64,000 nucleotides of DNA from contig NZ_JAZIFY010000001.1 of NCBI RefSeq assembly GCF_036634195.1, forward strand, positions 2,304,501-2,368,500, written 5' to 3'. Shown one piece after another: positions 1 to 8,466 of the stretch. The notes below the pieces were generated by a model, which saw nothing but the letters and a program-made list of their open reading frames with translations, was not told the DNA's origin and did not search any database. This DNA comes from Streptomyces sp. P9-A4 (lineage in GTDB: Bacteria; Actinomycetota; Actinomycetes; Streptomycetales; Streptomycetaceae). Every line of letters starts with the position of its first letter. Positions within the stretch are counted from its first letter, which is position 1. The position numbers and the translations under genes were made by a program.

Positions 1-372
1 CGTGCGCGCGTGCTCCGCGAACTGGGCGAGGGCGGTGCCGAGGGCATAGTGGCTGCCCCAGAACTGCGGGGCGAGCTCCACGGCGTGCCGGGCGGAGGCC
101 TCCGCCTCCGGGAAGCGGCGCAGGCCCAGCAGGATCTGCACCCGCATCAGCCAGCCCATGAGCAGCTCGGGTTCGGCGCGCAGCGCCCGGTCCACGGCGT
201 CCAGGGCGGCCGGGTGGTCCTCGGCCCGGTGGTGGCAGCGGGCGAGCAGGACGAGCGCCTCGGCGTCCTCCGGTTCGGTCGCCAGGTGCTGGGCGACGAG
301 CTCCCCGGCCTGCGCGTACCGCCCGGTGTCGTAGAGGGCCTCGGCGCGCCGGAGCGCGGTCGGGGCGGTCAC
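1..372 (-). CDS. TPR-repeat protein, C-terminus cut by window edge
   Basis: The first 124 residues of a protein made of tetratricopeptide-like helical pairs, rich in Ala and Leu, with motifs such as EALYDTGRYAQAGEL and EDHPAALDAVDRAL. Such repeats usually mediate protein-protein contacts. The start is a GTG at 370-372 that overlaps the TGA of the upstream AAA ATPase gene in a GTGA arrangement, which supports translational coupling and a joint function. The C-terminus lies beyond base 1, so overall length and any extra domain cannot be judged. Confidence 0.8.
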   Translation of the reverse strand, partial: MTAPTALRRAEALYDTGRYAQAGELVAQHLATEPEDAEALVLLARCHHRAEDHPAALDAVDRALRAEPELLMGWLMRVQILLGLRRFPEAEASARHAVELAPQFWGSHYALGTALAQFAEHART

Positions 373-1664
373 AGCTTGCGCTTCCGCTTGAGGTGGGCGA
401 GGAGGTCGTCGTACAGGCCGCCCTCGTTGGCGAACATGGCGACGTTCCGGGCGGCGGCGAACCACGGCTCCGTGGACGGCTTGATCTGCTTGGCCGCGCC
501 GAGCAGGTCCTTGGTGGAGATGAGGCGTACGGAGCCGCTGCGGGCGGAGTCCAGGAGGGCGGCCTCGGCGGCCGTCTCGCAGACGTGCGCGAGGTCGGCG
601 CCGGAGAAGTCCTCGGTTGCCTTGACGAGCTTGCCGAGGTCGACGGCCTCGATGGGACGCTCGCGCAGGTGGTAGCGGAGGATCGACTCGCGGGCGGTGG
701 CGTCCGGCGGCAGCACCAGCAGGGTGCGGTCGAGGCGGCCGGGGCGGCGCAGGGCGATGTCCACGTCCCAGGGGACGTTGGTGGCGGCGAGCACGAAGAC
801 GCCCTCGTTGCCGGCGCCGCTCGCGATGCCGTCCAGTTCGGTGAGGAGCTGGTTCACGACGTTGCGCAGGCCGCTGTGGTGGGAGCGGGAGCGCTTGGCG
901 CCGAGGGCGTCCAGCTCGTCGAGGAAGACCACGCAGGGGGCCTGGCGGCGGGCGGTCTCGAAGATGTCGTGGATGTTCTTCTCGGAGGCCCCGATCCACA
1001 TGTCGAGGACGTCGGAGAGCGAGACGGTGAGGAAGTTCGCGCCGAGCTCGCCCGCGACGGCCCGTGCGATGAACGTCTTGCCGCAGCCGGGCGGCCCGTA
1101 GAGGAGCAGGCCGCCGCGGAGCGACTTGCCGTACAGCTTGCGGAGTTCGGGGTTGCGCATGGGAGCGAGGAAGGCGGCTTCGAGCCGGTCCTTGACCTCC
1201 TCCATCCCGCCGACGTCGGCGAGGCGCACGGAGCCGGGCGCGTCGACGTCCCAGGCGGCGGCGTCCCCGGCGGCCCCCTCGCCGTCGGCGGCCTGCGGGT
1301 CCTCCAGGAACCGGGGCCCGACGACGTCCTGGACCTGCTGCTCGGCGGCGGCCCAGTCGAAGGCGGGGGGCTGGGCAGTGGACGCTTCCGGCTGTACGGG
1401 CGGGATCGCCGGCGCCTCAGGCCGTACGGGCGCTTCGGGGGCGGGCGCCGGGGCCGGCGGCATCCCCATCGCCCGCATCATCAGCGCGCGGGCGTCCGCG
1501 TCCCCCGGCGCGTGCTGGAGGGCGACGGCCGCCTCCGCGACGGCCTCGTCGGCGCGCCCCTCCGCGAGGAGGAGTTCGGCGAAGTGGAGGCGCAGGGGTA
1601 CGTCACCGGGGGCGGCGGCCACAGCGGCGCGCAGACTGCGGATCAGGGGGGACTCGTCGGCCAT
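369..1664 (-). CDS. AAA-family ATPase with N-terminal TPR-like segment
   Basis: A 431-residue ATPase. The N-terminal ~70 residues look like a TPR pair, followed by a Pro/Ala/Glu linker (about 70-135) and one AAA module. Walker A GPPGCGKT lies near residues 190-197, Walker B VVFLDELDA near 245-253, and an RRPGRLDR second-region-of-homology element follows, as in the FtsH/CDC48 group. There is no membrane segment or protease motif, so it is more likely a soluble remodelling ATPase than FtsH. The C-terminus ends in a basic KRKRKL tail. I chose the ATG at 1664; an upstream in-frame ATG at 1703 would add 13 Arg/Pro-rich residues. It is coupled to the TPR gene downstream by a 4-bp overlap. The substrate is unknown. 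Confidence 0.85.
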   Translation of the reverse strand: MADESPLIRSLRAAVAAAPGDVPLRLHFAELLLAEGRADEAVAEAAVALQHAPGDADARALMMRAMGMPPAPAPAPEAPVRPEAPAIPPVQPEASTAQPPAFDWAAAEQQVQDVVGPRFLEDPQAADGEGAAGDAAAWDVDAPGSVRLADVGGMEEVKDRLEAAFLAPMRNPELRKLYGKSLRGGLLLYGPPGCGKTFIARAVAGELGANFLTVSLSDVLDMWIGASEKNIHDIFETARRQAPCVVFLDELDALGAKRSRSHHSGLRNVVNQLLTELDGIASGAGNEGVFVLAATNVPWDVDIALRRPGRLDRTLLVLPPDATARESILRYHLRERPIEAVDLGKLVKATEDFSGADLAHVCETAAEAALLDSARSGSVRLISTKDLLGAAKQIKPSTEPWFAAARNVAMFANEGGLYDDLLAHLKRKRKL

Positions 1665-1824
1665 GCGGGCCAGCCTAGGGAGCCGCCGGGGGCGGCCGTC
1701 CACCGGGTTCCGTACGTACGCGCCACCGTGGGTTCGTACGGAGCGCCACCGGGTCCGGCGCCGCCGGATCGCCCACGCGCCGCCGGGTCCGGTGCCGCCC
1801 CGGCCCCGCCCCGGCCCGCGTCCG

Positions 1825-2568
1825 CTAGCTCCAGCGTCCCGTGCGTCCCAGGACCAGTGCCGTCGCCGCCGTGCCGGCCGTGGAGGTGCGCAGCACGCTG
1901 CGGCCCAGCCGGTACGGGCGCGCCCCGGCCGCCTCGAAGACGGCCAGCTCCTCCGGGGAGACGCCCCCCTCGGGGCCGACGATCAGCACGACCGAGCCCT
2001 TCGCGGGGAGTTCGGCGGTGGCGAGCGCCCCGCTGGGGTGGTCGCGGTCCTCGTGCAGGACGGCCGCGAAGTCGGCCTCCGCCAGGAAGGCGGCGACCTG
2101 CTTGGTGGTCATCACCTCGGTGACCTCGGGGAACCGGGAGCGGCGCGACTGCTTGCCTGCCTCGCGCGCGGTGGACCGCCACTTGGCGAGCGCCTTGAGG
2201 CCCCGGTCGCCCTTCCACTGGGTGATGCAGCGGGAGGCGGCCCACGGAACGATCGCGTCCACCCCGGTCTCCGTCATGGTCTCGACGGCGAGTTCGCCCC
2301 GGTCGCCCTTGGGCAGCGCCTGGACGACGGTGATCCGGGGCTCCTCCTCGGGGTCCTCGTGGACCTCGTCGACCCGCACGGTGAGCTGGTCCTTGCCCTC
2401 GGCGGTCAGCACCACGCACGCCGCCCAGCGGCCCCGGCCGTCGGCGAGGACCAGTTCCTCGCCCTCCCGCAGCCGTTTCACGGAGACGGCGTGCCGCCCC
2501 TCGGGGCCGTCCAGGAGGAAGCTCCCGGCGCCGGGAACGGCGTCGACGACGAAGACGGGTGCGGTCAT
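1825..2568 (-). CDS. rsmE: 16S rRNA (uracil-1498-N3)-methyltransferase RsmE
   Basis: A 247-residue protein of the RsmE family (SPOUT-fold, knotted methyltransferase) that methylates U1498 of 16S rRNA using S-adenosylmethionine. The N-terminal part (VKRLREGEELVLADGRGRW) is the PUA-like RNA-binding domain. The C-terminal part contains the family signatures QALPKGDRGE, ERAxxQSRRS-like KQSRRSRFPEV, IVGPEGGVSPEE and LGRSVLRTSTA, which form the SAM knot. Length is normal for the family. The ATG at 2568 overlaps the TGA of the upstream nitronate monooxygenase gene (ATGA) and has an AGGAG ribosome site 6 bases upstream, so the two genes are translated together. Cytoplasmic. Confidence 0.95.
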   Translation of the reverse strand: MTAPVFVVDAVPGAGSFLLDGPEGRHAVSVKRLREGEELVLADGRGRWAACVVLTAEGKDQLTVRVDEVHEDPEEEPRITVVQALPKGDRGELAVETMTETGVDAIVPWAASRCITQWKGDRGLKALAKWRSTAREAGKQSRRSRFPEVTEVMTTKQVAAFLAEADFAAVLHEDRDHPSGALATAELPAKGSVVLIVGPEGGVSPEELAVFEAAGARPYRLGRSVLRTSTAGTAATALVLGRTGRWS

Positions 2569-3647
2569 GAGGCGCTCCTGTGGGCCTGGCCGGAGAGGGC
2601 GGTGTCGAGTTCGGCGGCCAGCACCTCGACCAGCCGCCCGGCGGGGAGTTCGCGGGCGAGCCGGTGGCCCTGGCCGGCCCACAGGGCCATGCCCTGGGCG
2701 TCGCCGGCGGCTGCGGCGGCCTTGCGGAGCGGGGCGGTGAGGTGGTGGATCTCGGGGTAGGCGGCGGGGGCGTACGGCCCGTGCTCGCGCAGGAACCGGT
2801 TGACGAGGCCGCGCGCCGGGCGTCCGGTGAAGGCCCGGGTGAACGCGGTCCGGGTGAACAGCGGGTCGGTCAGGGCCCGCTTGTGGAGCGGGTGGGCGCC
2901 GGACTCGGGGCAGCAGAGGAACGCCGTGCCGAGCTGGGCGGCGTCGGCCCCGGCCGCGAGGACGGCGGCGATCTGCGCGCCCCGCATGATCCCGCCGGTC
3001 GCGAGGATCGGCAGGGCGACACTCTCGCGGACCTGGGTGAGGAGGGTGAGCAGCCCGGTGCCGGGGGCGTCGTCGTCGGCCGGTTCGTCGCGGAAGGTGC
3101 CCTGGTGTCCGCCGGCCTCGGTGCCCTGCACGCAGACGGCGTCGGCCCCGGCGAGCTGCGCGGCGAGGGCCTCCTCGGCGGAGGTGACGGTGACGATCGT
3201 GTACGTGCCGGCGCGGGCGAAGGCGGCGAGGGCCTCGGGCGTGGGGCAGCCGAAGGTGAAGGAGACGACGGGGACCGGGTCCTCCAGGAGGATGGCCAGT
3301 TTGCCGTCGTAGCCGTCGTCGCGGCTGTCGTCGGTCTCGCCGAGCGGGGTGTCGTACCAGGTGGCCTCGCCGGCGAGCTGGTGGCGGTAGACCTCGACGG
3401 CGGCCGGGTCGGCGGGCCGCCCGGACTGCGGCAGGAAGAGGTTGACGCCGAAGGGCCGCGAGGTGAGCGCGCGCACCTGCTTGATCTCCTGGTACATGCC
3501 TCCGGCGGTCTTGTACCCGCCGGCCAGGAAGCCGAGCGCCCCGGCCTCGCAGACGGCTCCGACGAGCTCGGGGCTGGAGCCGCCACCCGCCATGGGGGCC
3601 TGCACGATCGGAAACCGAGAGAGATCGTTCAGTGCGGTGGTGGACAT
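2565..3647 (-). CDS. Nitronate monooxygenase (2-nitropropane dioxygenase family)
   Basis: A 360-residue FMN-dependent TIM-barrel enzyme that oxidises alkyl nitronates, for example propionate 3-nitronate, to carbonyl products and nitrite. The N-terminus FPIVQAPMAGG, the GTEAGGHQG segment with the conserved His, the ILATGGIM strand and ADAAQLGTAFL are family hallmarks for FMN binding and catalysis. Its neighbour rsmE overlaps by 4 bp, a pairing without an obvious biochemical link. Start is the ATG at 3647; no clear ribosome site is visible upstream. Some members of the family act as enoyl-ACP reductases (FabK-like), which cannot be excluded from sequence alone. Confidence 0.9.
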   Translation of the reverse strand: MSTTALNDLSRFPIVQAPMAGGGSSPELVGAVCEAGALGFLAGGYKTAGGMYQEIKQVRALTSRPFGVNLFLPQSGRPADPAAVEVYRHQLAGEATWYDTPLGETDDSRDDGYDGKLAILLEDPVPVVSFTFGCPTPEALAAFARAGTYTIVTVTSAEEALAAQLAGADAVCVQGTEAGGHQGTFRDEPADDDAPGTGLLTLLTQVRESVALPILATGGIMRGAQIAAVLAAGADAAQLGTAFLCCPESGAHPLHKRALTDPLFTRTAFTRAFTGRPARGLVNRFLREHGPYAPAAYPEIHHLTAPLRKAAAAAGDAQGMALWAGQGHRLARELPAGRLVEVLAAELDTALSGQAHRSAS

Positions 3648-3745
3648 ATGGGCATCGTGTCATGACCCCGCTCGGGCGCCGAATCCGTACGTCGCTCGTA
3701 CGTCAGGTGCGGGGCCGGTGCGCCACGGCGCCACACGTACGTCGG

Positions 3746-3796
3746 GTACGGGAAAGGGGCGGCCCGTGTGATCACGGCACCGCCCCTTCGTCCGTA
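3746..3796 (-). terminator. Rho-independent-type hairpin downstream of hrcA-dnaJ
   Basis: Inverted repeat AAGGGGCGG (3754-3762) with CCGCCCCTT (3780-3788); the loop holds a second stem, CCGTG (3764-3768) with CACGG (3773-3777), and flanking GTACGG/CCGTAC extends it. It lies after the dnaJ repeats and before the nitronate monooxygenase start, so it probably ends the heat-shock transcript. Confidence 0.6.
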
Positions 3797-3802
3797 CGGG
3801 CC

Positions 3803-4165
3803 CTACCGCCCGTTGAACGCATCCTTCAAACGCGAGAACAAGCCCTGCTGCCCCGGCTGACTGTGTCTGCCCGGAGGACGACCCCCGGACCCCCAGCAGA
3901 GCGCCTACCGCCCGTTGAACGCATCCTTCAAACGCGAGAACAAACCCTGCTGCCCCGGCTGACTGTGTCTGCCCGGAGGACGACCCCCGGACCCCCAGCA
4001 GAGCGCCTACCGCCCGTTGAACGCATCCTTCAAACGCGAGAACAAACCCTGCTGCCCCGGCTGACTGTGTCTGCCCGGAGGACGACCCCCGGACCCCCAG
4101 CAGAGCGCCTACCGCCCGTTGAACGCATCCTTCAAACGCGAGAACAAACCCTGCTGCCCCGGCTG
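3803..4165 (-). repeat. 102-bp tandem repeat of the dnaJ 3' end (3.5 copies)
   Basis: Three full copies (3803-3904, 3905-4006, 4007-4108) lie next to a partial fourth (4109-4165), which is the real 3' end of dnaJ. Each copy begins, on the minus strand, with the last 18 codons of dnaJ (from QPGQQG to the TAG stop), then about 45 bp of downstream sequence. Copies are identical except for at least one base in the outermost copy (GAACAAGCCC versus GAACAAACCC). The period is a multiple of three, so any read-through product stays in frame. Confidence 0.95.
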
Positions 4166-5245
4166 GAACTGGCCGGTGGGCCGCTCCTCGCCGCGCAGCT
4201 TGGCCAGTTCGCGCAGGAGGCGCTCCTGCTCCGCGTCCAGCTTGCCCGGCGTCTGCACCTCGACGTGCACGATCAGGTCGCCCCGGCCGTTGCCCCGCAG
4301 ATGGGTGACGCCCCGGCCGTGCAGCGGGATCGACTGACCGGACTGGGTGCCCGGACGGACGTCGATCTCCTCAAGGCCGTCGAGGGTCTGGAGCTGCACC
4401 TTGGTGCCGAGCGCCGCCGCCGTCATCGGGAGGGTGACCGTGCAGTGCAGGTCGTCGCCACGCCGCTGGAAGGTCTCGTGCGGCGTCTCGTGGATCTCGA
4501 CGTACAGGTCGCCGGCGGGGCCGCCGCCGGGGCCGACCTCGCCCTCGCCCGCGAGCTGGATCCGGGTGCCGTTGTCGACACCGGCCGGGATCTTGACGGT
4601 GAGGGTGCGGCGGGAGCGGACCCGGCCGTCGCCCGCGCACTCGGGGCACGGGGTCGGGACGACGGTGCCGAAGCCCTGGCACTGCGGGCAGGGCCGCGAG
4701 GTCATGACCTGGCCCAGGAAGGACCGGGTGACCTGGGAGACCTCGCCACGACCGCGGCACATGTCACAGGTCTGCGCGGAGGTGCCGGGTGCGGCGCCCT
4801 CGCCCGAGCAGGTCGTACAGACGACCGCCGTGTCGACCTGGATGTCCTTGGTGGTGCCGAAGGCCGCCTCGTTGAGGTCGATCTCCAGACGGATCATGGC
4901 GTCCTGGCCGCGGCGGGTCCGCGAGCGCGGTCCGCGCTGCGAGGCCGTGCCGAAGAAGGCGTCCATGATGTCGGAGAAGTTGCCGAAGCCACCGGCCCCG
5001 AAGCCGCCCGCGCCGCCTCCGCCGGAGGCCGAGAGGGGGTCGCCGCCCAGGTCGTAGACCTGCTTCTTCTGCGGGTCCGAGAGGACCTCGTAGGCGGCGT
5101 TGATCTCCTTGAAGCGTTCCTGCGTCTTCGGATCGGGATTGACGTCCGGGTGCAGCTCGCGGGCGAGCCTCCGGAACGCCTTCTTGATCTCGTCCTGGGA
5201 AGCGTCGCGGCGCACGCCGAGTACGGCGTAGTAGTCCGTGGCCAC
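4109..5245 (-). CDS. dnaJ: Chaperone protein DnaJ (DnaJ2 type)
   Basis: A 378-residue type I Hsp40 co-chaperone that stimulates DnaK ATPase and presents unfolded substrates. J domain at residues 1-65 with the HPD motif at 32-34, Gly/Phe-rich linker at about 75-100, and four CxxCxGxG-type zinc motifs (Cys 143/146, 160/163, 186/189, 200/203), followed by the substrate-binding CTD. The GTG start directly follows the TAA of hrcA with no spacer, giving an hrcA-dnaJ operon under CIRCE control. It is the second, HrcA-linked dnaJ of streptomycetes; the dnaK-linked copy lies elsewhere. The last 18 codons are repeated three times downstream. Confidence 0.97.
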   Translation of the reverse strand: MATDYYAVLGVRRDASQDEIKKAFRRLARELHPDVNPDPKTQERFKEINAAYEVLSDPQKKQVYDLGGDPLSASGGGGAGGFGAGGFGNFSDIMDAFFGTASQRGPRSRTRRGQDAMIRLEIDLNEAAFGTTKDIQVDTAVVCTTCSGEGAAPGTSAQTCDMCRGRGEVSQVTRSFLGQVMTSRPCPQCQGFGTVVPTPCPECAGDGRVRSRRTLTVKIPAGVDNGTRIQLAGEGEVGPGGGPAGDLYVEIHETPHETFQRRGDDLHCTVTLPMTAAALGTKVQLQTLDGLEEIDVRPGTQSGQSIPLHGRGVTHLRGNGRGDLIVHVEVQTPGKLDAEQERLLRELAKLRGEERPTGQFQPGQQGLFSRLKDAFNGR

Positions 5246-6265
5246 TTACGACTCCGCCAGGATCTGTCCGACGTAACGTGCCACTGCGCGTACCGCTCCC
5301 ATCGTTCCGGGGTAGTCCATGCGGGTCGGTCCGACCACGCCGAGTTTGGCGACTGCCTCGCCGCCCGAACCGTAGCCGACCGAGACGACGGACGTGGAGC
5401 TCAGCCCCTCGTGGGCGTTCTCGTGCCCGATGCGTACGGTCATGCCCGATTCCTTGGCCTCGCCCAGCAGCTTGAGGAGCACGACCTGCTCCTCGAGAGC
5501 TTCCAGGACGGGCCTGATCATCAGGGGAAAGTCGGGGCCGAAGCGGGTGAGATTGGAGGTGCCTCCGATCATCAGCCGCTCCTCGTGCTCCTCGACCAGG
5601 GTTTCGAGGAGGGTCGCGAGCACGGTCGAGACCGTGGCGCGGTCCTCGAGCTCCTCGAAGGACTCGGGGAGGTCCTGCACCAGCTGCGGCACGTCGGCGA
5701 ACCGGCGACCGACGACCCGGCTGTTGAGCCGGGCCCGCAGGTCGGCGAGCGAGGTCTCGCCGAAGGGCGCGGGGCAGTCGACGACCCGCTGCTCGACACG
5801 TCCGGTGTCCGTGATGAGCACGAGCATCAGGCGGGCCGGGGCCAGCGAGAGCAGTTCCACGTGCCGGACGGTCGAACGCGTCAGCGAGGGGTACTGGACG
5901 ACGGCGACCTGACGGGTCAGCTGCGCGAGCAGCCGGACCGTGCGCCCGACGACGTCGTCCAGGTCGACGGCTCCGTCGAGGAAGTTGTGGATGGCCCGCC
6001 GCTCGGGCGTCGACAGCGGCTTGACGCCGGCGAGCCGGTCGACGAAGAGCCGGTAGCCCTTGTCGGTCGGGATCCGGCCGGCGCTGGTGTGGGGCTGGGC
6101 GATGAACCCCTCCTCCTCCAGCACCGCCATGTCGTTGCGCACGGTGGCGGGTGACACGCCGAGCTTGTGGCGCTCGGTGAGCGCCTTGGAGCCGACGGGC
6201 TCCTCCGTCCCGACGTAGTCCTGGACGATGGCGCGCAGGACCTCGAGTCTGCGTTCGCTGAGCAT
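5246..6265 (-). CDS. hrcA: Heat-inducible transcription repressor HrcA
   Basis: A 339-residue repressor that binds CIRCE operators and represses chaperone genes until heat stress; in most bacteria GroEL is needed for its folding. The N-terminal winged helix ([17 protein letters not shown], then [19 protein letters not shown]) is the DNA-binding domain; the GAF-like central and C-terminal region gives dimerisation. The chosen ATG at 6265 has a GGAGG ribosome site 8 bases upstream; a longer reading frame to 6397 would run through the CIRCE site and is unlikely. It autoregulates through the CIRCE at 6310-6336 and is co-transcribed with dnaJ. Confidence 0.97.
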   Translation of the reverse strand: MLSERRLEVLRAIVQDYVGTEEPVGSKALTERHKLGVSPATVRNDMAVLEEEGFIAQPHTSAGRIPTDKGYRLFVDRLAGVKPLSTPERRAIHNFLDGAVDLDDVVGRTVRLLAQLTRQVAVVQYPSLTRSTVRHVELLSLAPARLMLVLITDTGRVEQRVVDCPAPFGETSLADLRARLNSRVVGRRFADVPQLVQDLPESFEELEDRATVSTVLATLLETLVEEHEERLMIGGTSNLTRFGPDFPLMIRPVLEALEEQVVLLKLLGEAKESGMTVRIGHENAHEGLSSTSVVSVGYGSGGEAVAKLGVVGPTRMDYPGTMGAVRAVARYVGQILAES

Positions 6266-6309
6266 CGTGCGCACCTCCAGCTGTCGTCGTCGTTCCGGTT
6301 GCTCCGCTT

Positions 6310-6336
6310 TTGGCACTCGACCTGTCCGAGTGCCAG
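6310..6336 (-). promoter_or_regulatory. CIRCE operator for HrcA
   Basis: TTGGCACTC (6310-6318), a 9-base spacer, and GAGTGCCAG (6328-6336) match the CIRCE consensus TTAGCACTC-N9-GAGTGCTAA with the inner eight bases of each arm forming a perfect inverted repeat. It sits 45 bp upstream of the hrcA start, as expected for autoregulation. Confidence 0.95.
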
Positions 6337-6413
6337 CGATCCCCCGGTCAGTGTACGGCGGCGGGCGTCGCTCCTGGCAAGGTGGCGACGCCCCCACCGG
6401 TTAGCGTCGCCCC

Positions 6414-7142
6414 ATGGACGTGGATTGGGAAGCGTACGGATGGGAGCGGCTCGCGGACGGGGTGGGCCGGCGGCGGCTGCCCGGCTGGGACGCCACGGTC
6501 GGACTGGTCCTGGGCGAGCGGGCGGTGCTGCTGTACGACACGGGCTCCTCGCTCGCGGAGGGCGCCGAGCTGCGGACGCAGATCGCGGGCCTCACGGGCG
6601 GCCGGAGAGTGACACACATCGCACTGAGCCACCCCCATTTCGACCATGTCTTCGGCACGGCGGCCTTCGCCGGGGCGGAGGTCTTCGGCGCGGTGGGTTC
6701 GGACGAGCTGATGGGCCGGGTGCGGGACCGGGAGGCGCTGGGCGAGGACGCGGTACGGCAGGGGGTCGGCGAGGCGGCGGCAGCGGAGGCGGTGGACTCC
6801 CTGGTGGCCCCGCGGCACACCGTCTCCGGCGAATGGACGCTCGACCTGGGCGGCCGGCAGGTCCTCCTGGCGAACGTCAGCCCCGGCCACACCGGCCACG
6901 ACCTGGTGCTCCTGGTGCCCGGGGAGCGGGAGGTGGTCTTCTGCGGCGATCTGGTGGAGGAGTCGGGCGAGCCGCAGGCGGGCCCGGACGCGGTCCCGTC
7001 CCGCTGGCCGGACGCGCTGGACCGGCTGCTGCGGCTCGGCGGCGAGGACGCGGTGTACGTGCCGGGGCACGGGGCGGTGGTGGACGCCACGTTCGTACGG
7101 ACCCAGCGCGGTGAACTGGCAACGCGCTTCGCGGTGTCGTAG
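6414..7142 (+). CDS. MBL-fold metallo-hydrolase
   Basis: A 242-residue metallo-beta-lactamase-fold hydrolase. The zinc-binding HxHxDH motif is SHPHFDH (His73, His75, Asp77, His78); further metal ligands are SPGHTGHD and FCGDLVEE, and VYVPGHGAVV near the C-terminus supplies the last His. No signal peptide is present, so it acts in the cytoplasm. The family includes glyoxalase II-like thioesterases, lactonases and nucleases, and the sequence does not decide among them. It is divergent from hrcA and lies only 10 bp upstream of the DUF3097 gene, suggesting co-transcription. Confidence 0.85.
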   Translation: MDVDWEAYGWERLADGVGRRRLPGWDATVGLVLGERAVLLYDTGSSLAEGAELRTQIAGLTGGRRVTHIALSHPHFDHVFGTAAFAGAEVFGAVGSDELMGRVRDREALGEDAVRQGVGEAAAAEAVDSLVAPRHTVSGEWTLDLGGRQVLLANVSPGHTGHDLVLLVPGEREVVFCGDLVEESGEPQAGPDAVPSRWPDALDRLLRLGGEDAVYVPGHGAVVDATFVRTQRGELATRFAVS

Positions 7143-7152
7143 CGTCCACCGA

Positions 7153-7959
7153 ATGCGCAGCTACGACCCGGACCTGACGCCCTCGTGGAAGAAGCCGAAG
7201 CCCGTCCCGGAGATCCCGGCCGACCGCGATCTGGTCGTGGAGGAGGTCTCCACGGGCTTCTGCGGGGCGGTGATCCGCTGCGAGGCGGGCACGGTGACCC
7301 TGGAGGACCGCTTCGGCAAGCACCGGGTGTTCCCGCTGGAACCGCGCGGCTTCCTCCTGGAGGGCCGGGTGGTGACCCTGGTCCGCCCGTCCTCGTCGGC
7401 GCCGGTGCGCCCGTCCCGTACGGCCTCCGGCTCGGTGGCCGTCCCGGCGGCGCGGGCGCGGGTGGCGCGGGCGGGCCGGATCTACGTCGAGGGCCGCCAC
7501 GACGCGGAGCTCGTCGAGCGGGTCTGGGGCGACGACCTGCGCGTCGAGGGCGTGGTCGTGGAGTACCTGGAGGGCGTCGACGACCTGCCGTCGATCGTCG
7601 CGGAGTTCGGCCCGGCGCCGGACGCCCGCCTCGGTGTCCTCGTCGACCACCTCGTCCCGGGCTCGAAGGAGTCGCGGATCGCCGCCCGGGTGACCTCTCC
7701 GGACGTGCTCGTCGTCGGCCACCCGTACATCGACGTCTGGGAGGCCGTGAAGCCCTCCTCGCTCGGCATCCCGGCCTGGCCCGCGGTCCCGCGCGGCCAG
7801 GACTGGAAGACCGGCGTGTGCCGGGCCCTCGGCTGGCCCTCGGACAACACCGGCGCGGTCTGGCAGGCGATCCTCAAGCGCGTGGAGTCCTACAAGGACC
7901 TGGAGCCGGAGCTGCTCGGCCGGGTGGAGGAGCTGATCGACTTCGTGACGGCGCCGTAG
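7153..7959 (+). CDS. DUF3097 domain-containing protein
   Basis: A 268-residue protein of the actinobacterial family DUF3097, of unknown function. Visible features are an N-terminal region resembling the family signature (YDPDLTPSWKKPKPVP), a beta-rich segment, and a C-terminal TOPRIM-like stretch: RIYVEGRHDAELVERVW, then GVLVDHLVPGSKESRI and VLVVGHPYIDVW, which places Glu and Asp residues where TOPRIM folds bind metal. A nucleic-acid-related role is therefore an inference. The start ATG is 10 bp after the MBL gene. The gene is widely conserved in Streptomyces as a single copy. Confidence 0.85.
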   Translation: MRSYDPDLTPSWKKPKPVPEIPADRDLVVEEVSTGFCGAVIRCEAGTVTLEDRFGKHRVFPLEPRGFLLEGRVVTLVRPSSSAPVRPSRTASGSVAVPAARARVARAGRIYVEGRHDAELVERVWGDDLRVEGVVVEYLEGVDDLPSIVAEFGPAPDARLGVLVDHLVPGSKESRIAARVTSPDVLVVGHPYIDVWEAVKPSSLGIPAWPAVPRGQDWKTGVCRALGWPSDNTGAVWQAILKRVESYKDLEPELLGRVEELIDFVTAP

Positions 7960-7964
7960 GAGCG

Positions 7965-8003
7965 CCGTCCCGGGACGGTGCGCCCGTTGTCCCGGGACAA
8001 CGG
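7965..8003. promoter_or_regulatory. Pair of GTCCCGGGAC palindromes upstream of secreted protein
   Basis: Two perfect palindromes share the core GTCCCGGGAC: a 14-bp one at 7965-7978 and a 20-bp one, CCGTTGTCCCGGGACAACGG, at 7984-8003. Their centres are 22 bp apart, two helical turns. A third, degenerate half-site (GTGCCGGGACGCAC) follows at about 8008-8021. They lie between the DUF3097 stop and the secreted-protein start, so they could be operators or part of a terminator. Confidence 0.5.
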
Positions 8004-8079
8004 AGCCGTGCCGGGACGCACGGGTCCGTGCCAGCGTGGCGGAACGATCACTCGCACCACCACGCCCCTGGAGGAAACC

Positions 8080-8454
8080 GTGTTCTCCCGCCCCGTGTTC
8101 AAGAGAGCGGCGCTGCTGACCTCGTCCGTCGCCGTCGCCGTGGTGAGCCTCGCCGGCACCGCGAGCGCCGCCCCCTCCGCCCCGTACGTCTCGTACGGAG
8201 ACCAGGGCGACGGTGTGCGGTGCGTGCAGGCGGCCGTGAACTGGTCCCACACCTCGTCGGCACGGCTGGAGGAGGACGGCATCTGGGGCGATCGGACACA
8301 GTCCGGCGTGCTGGACTTCCAGCGCGCGAAGCTGGGCAGCTCCCAGGCGGACGGCGTCGTCGGCCCCGACACGGGCGACAAGATGCTGGCGGTCCTGGGC
8401 CAGAACCCGGCGATGTACGAGTTCTGCTACGACGTGCTGCCCTCCCACTACTGA
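8080..8454 (+). CDS. Secreted peptidoglycan-binding-domain protein
   Basis: A 124-residue exported protein. Residues 1-31 form a Sec signal peptide (FKRAAL then a hydrophobic core TSSVAVAVVSLAGTASA, cleavage likely after ASA). The mature part is one PG_binding_1-like helical domain (GVRCVQAAVN, EEDGIWGDRTQSGVLDFQRAKL, ADGVVGPDTGDKML), typical of small secreted wall-associated proteins; the two Cys residues (VRCVQ and EFCYD) could form a disulphide. No catalytic domain is attached. The start is the GTG at 8080 with a GGAGGAAACC ribosome site. Two palindromes upstream suggest specific regulation. Confidence 0.85.
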   Translation: MFSRPVFKRAALLTSSVAVAVVSLAGTASAAPSAPYVSYGDQGDGVRCVQAAVNWSHTSSARLEEDGIWGDRTQSGVLDFQRAKLGSSQADGVVGPDTGDKMLAVLGQNPAMYEFCYDVLPSHY

Positions 8455-8466
8455 CCGGCCCGCGCC

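Noticed and set aside
1740..1824. Imperfect repeat of CGCC(A/G)CCGGGTCCGG between the AAA gene and rsmE
   Set aside because: Two short, imperfect copies in a very GC-rich spacer; within what chance allows.
3803..4165. CRISPR-like array
   Set aside because: Units are contiguous without unique spacers and derive from dnaJ.
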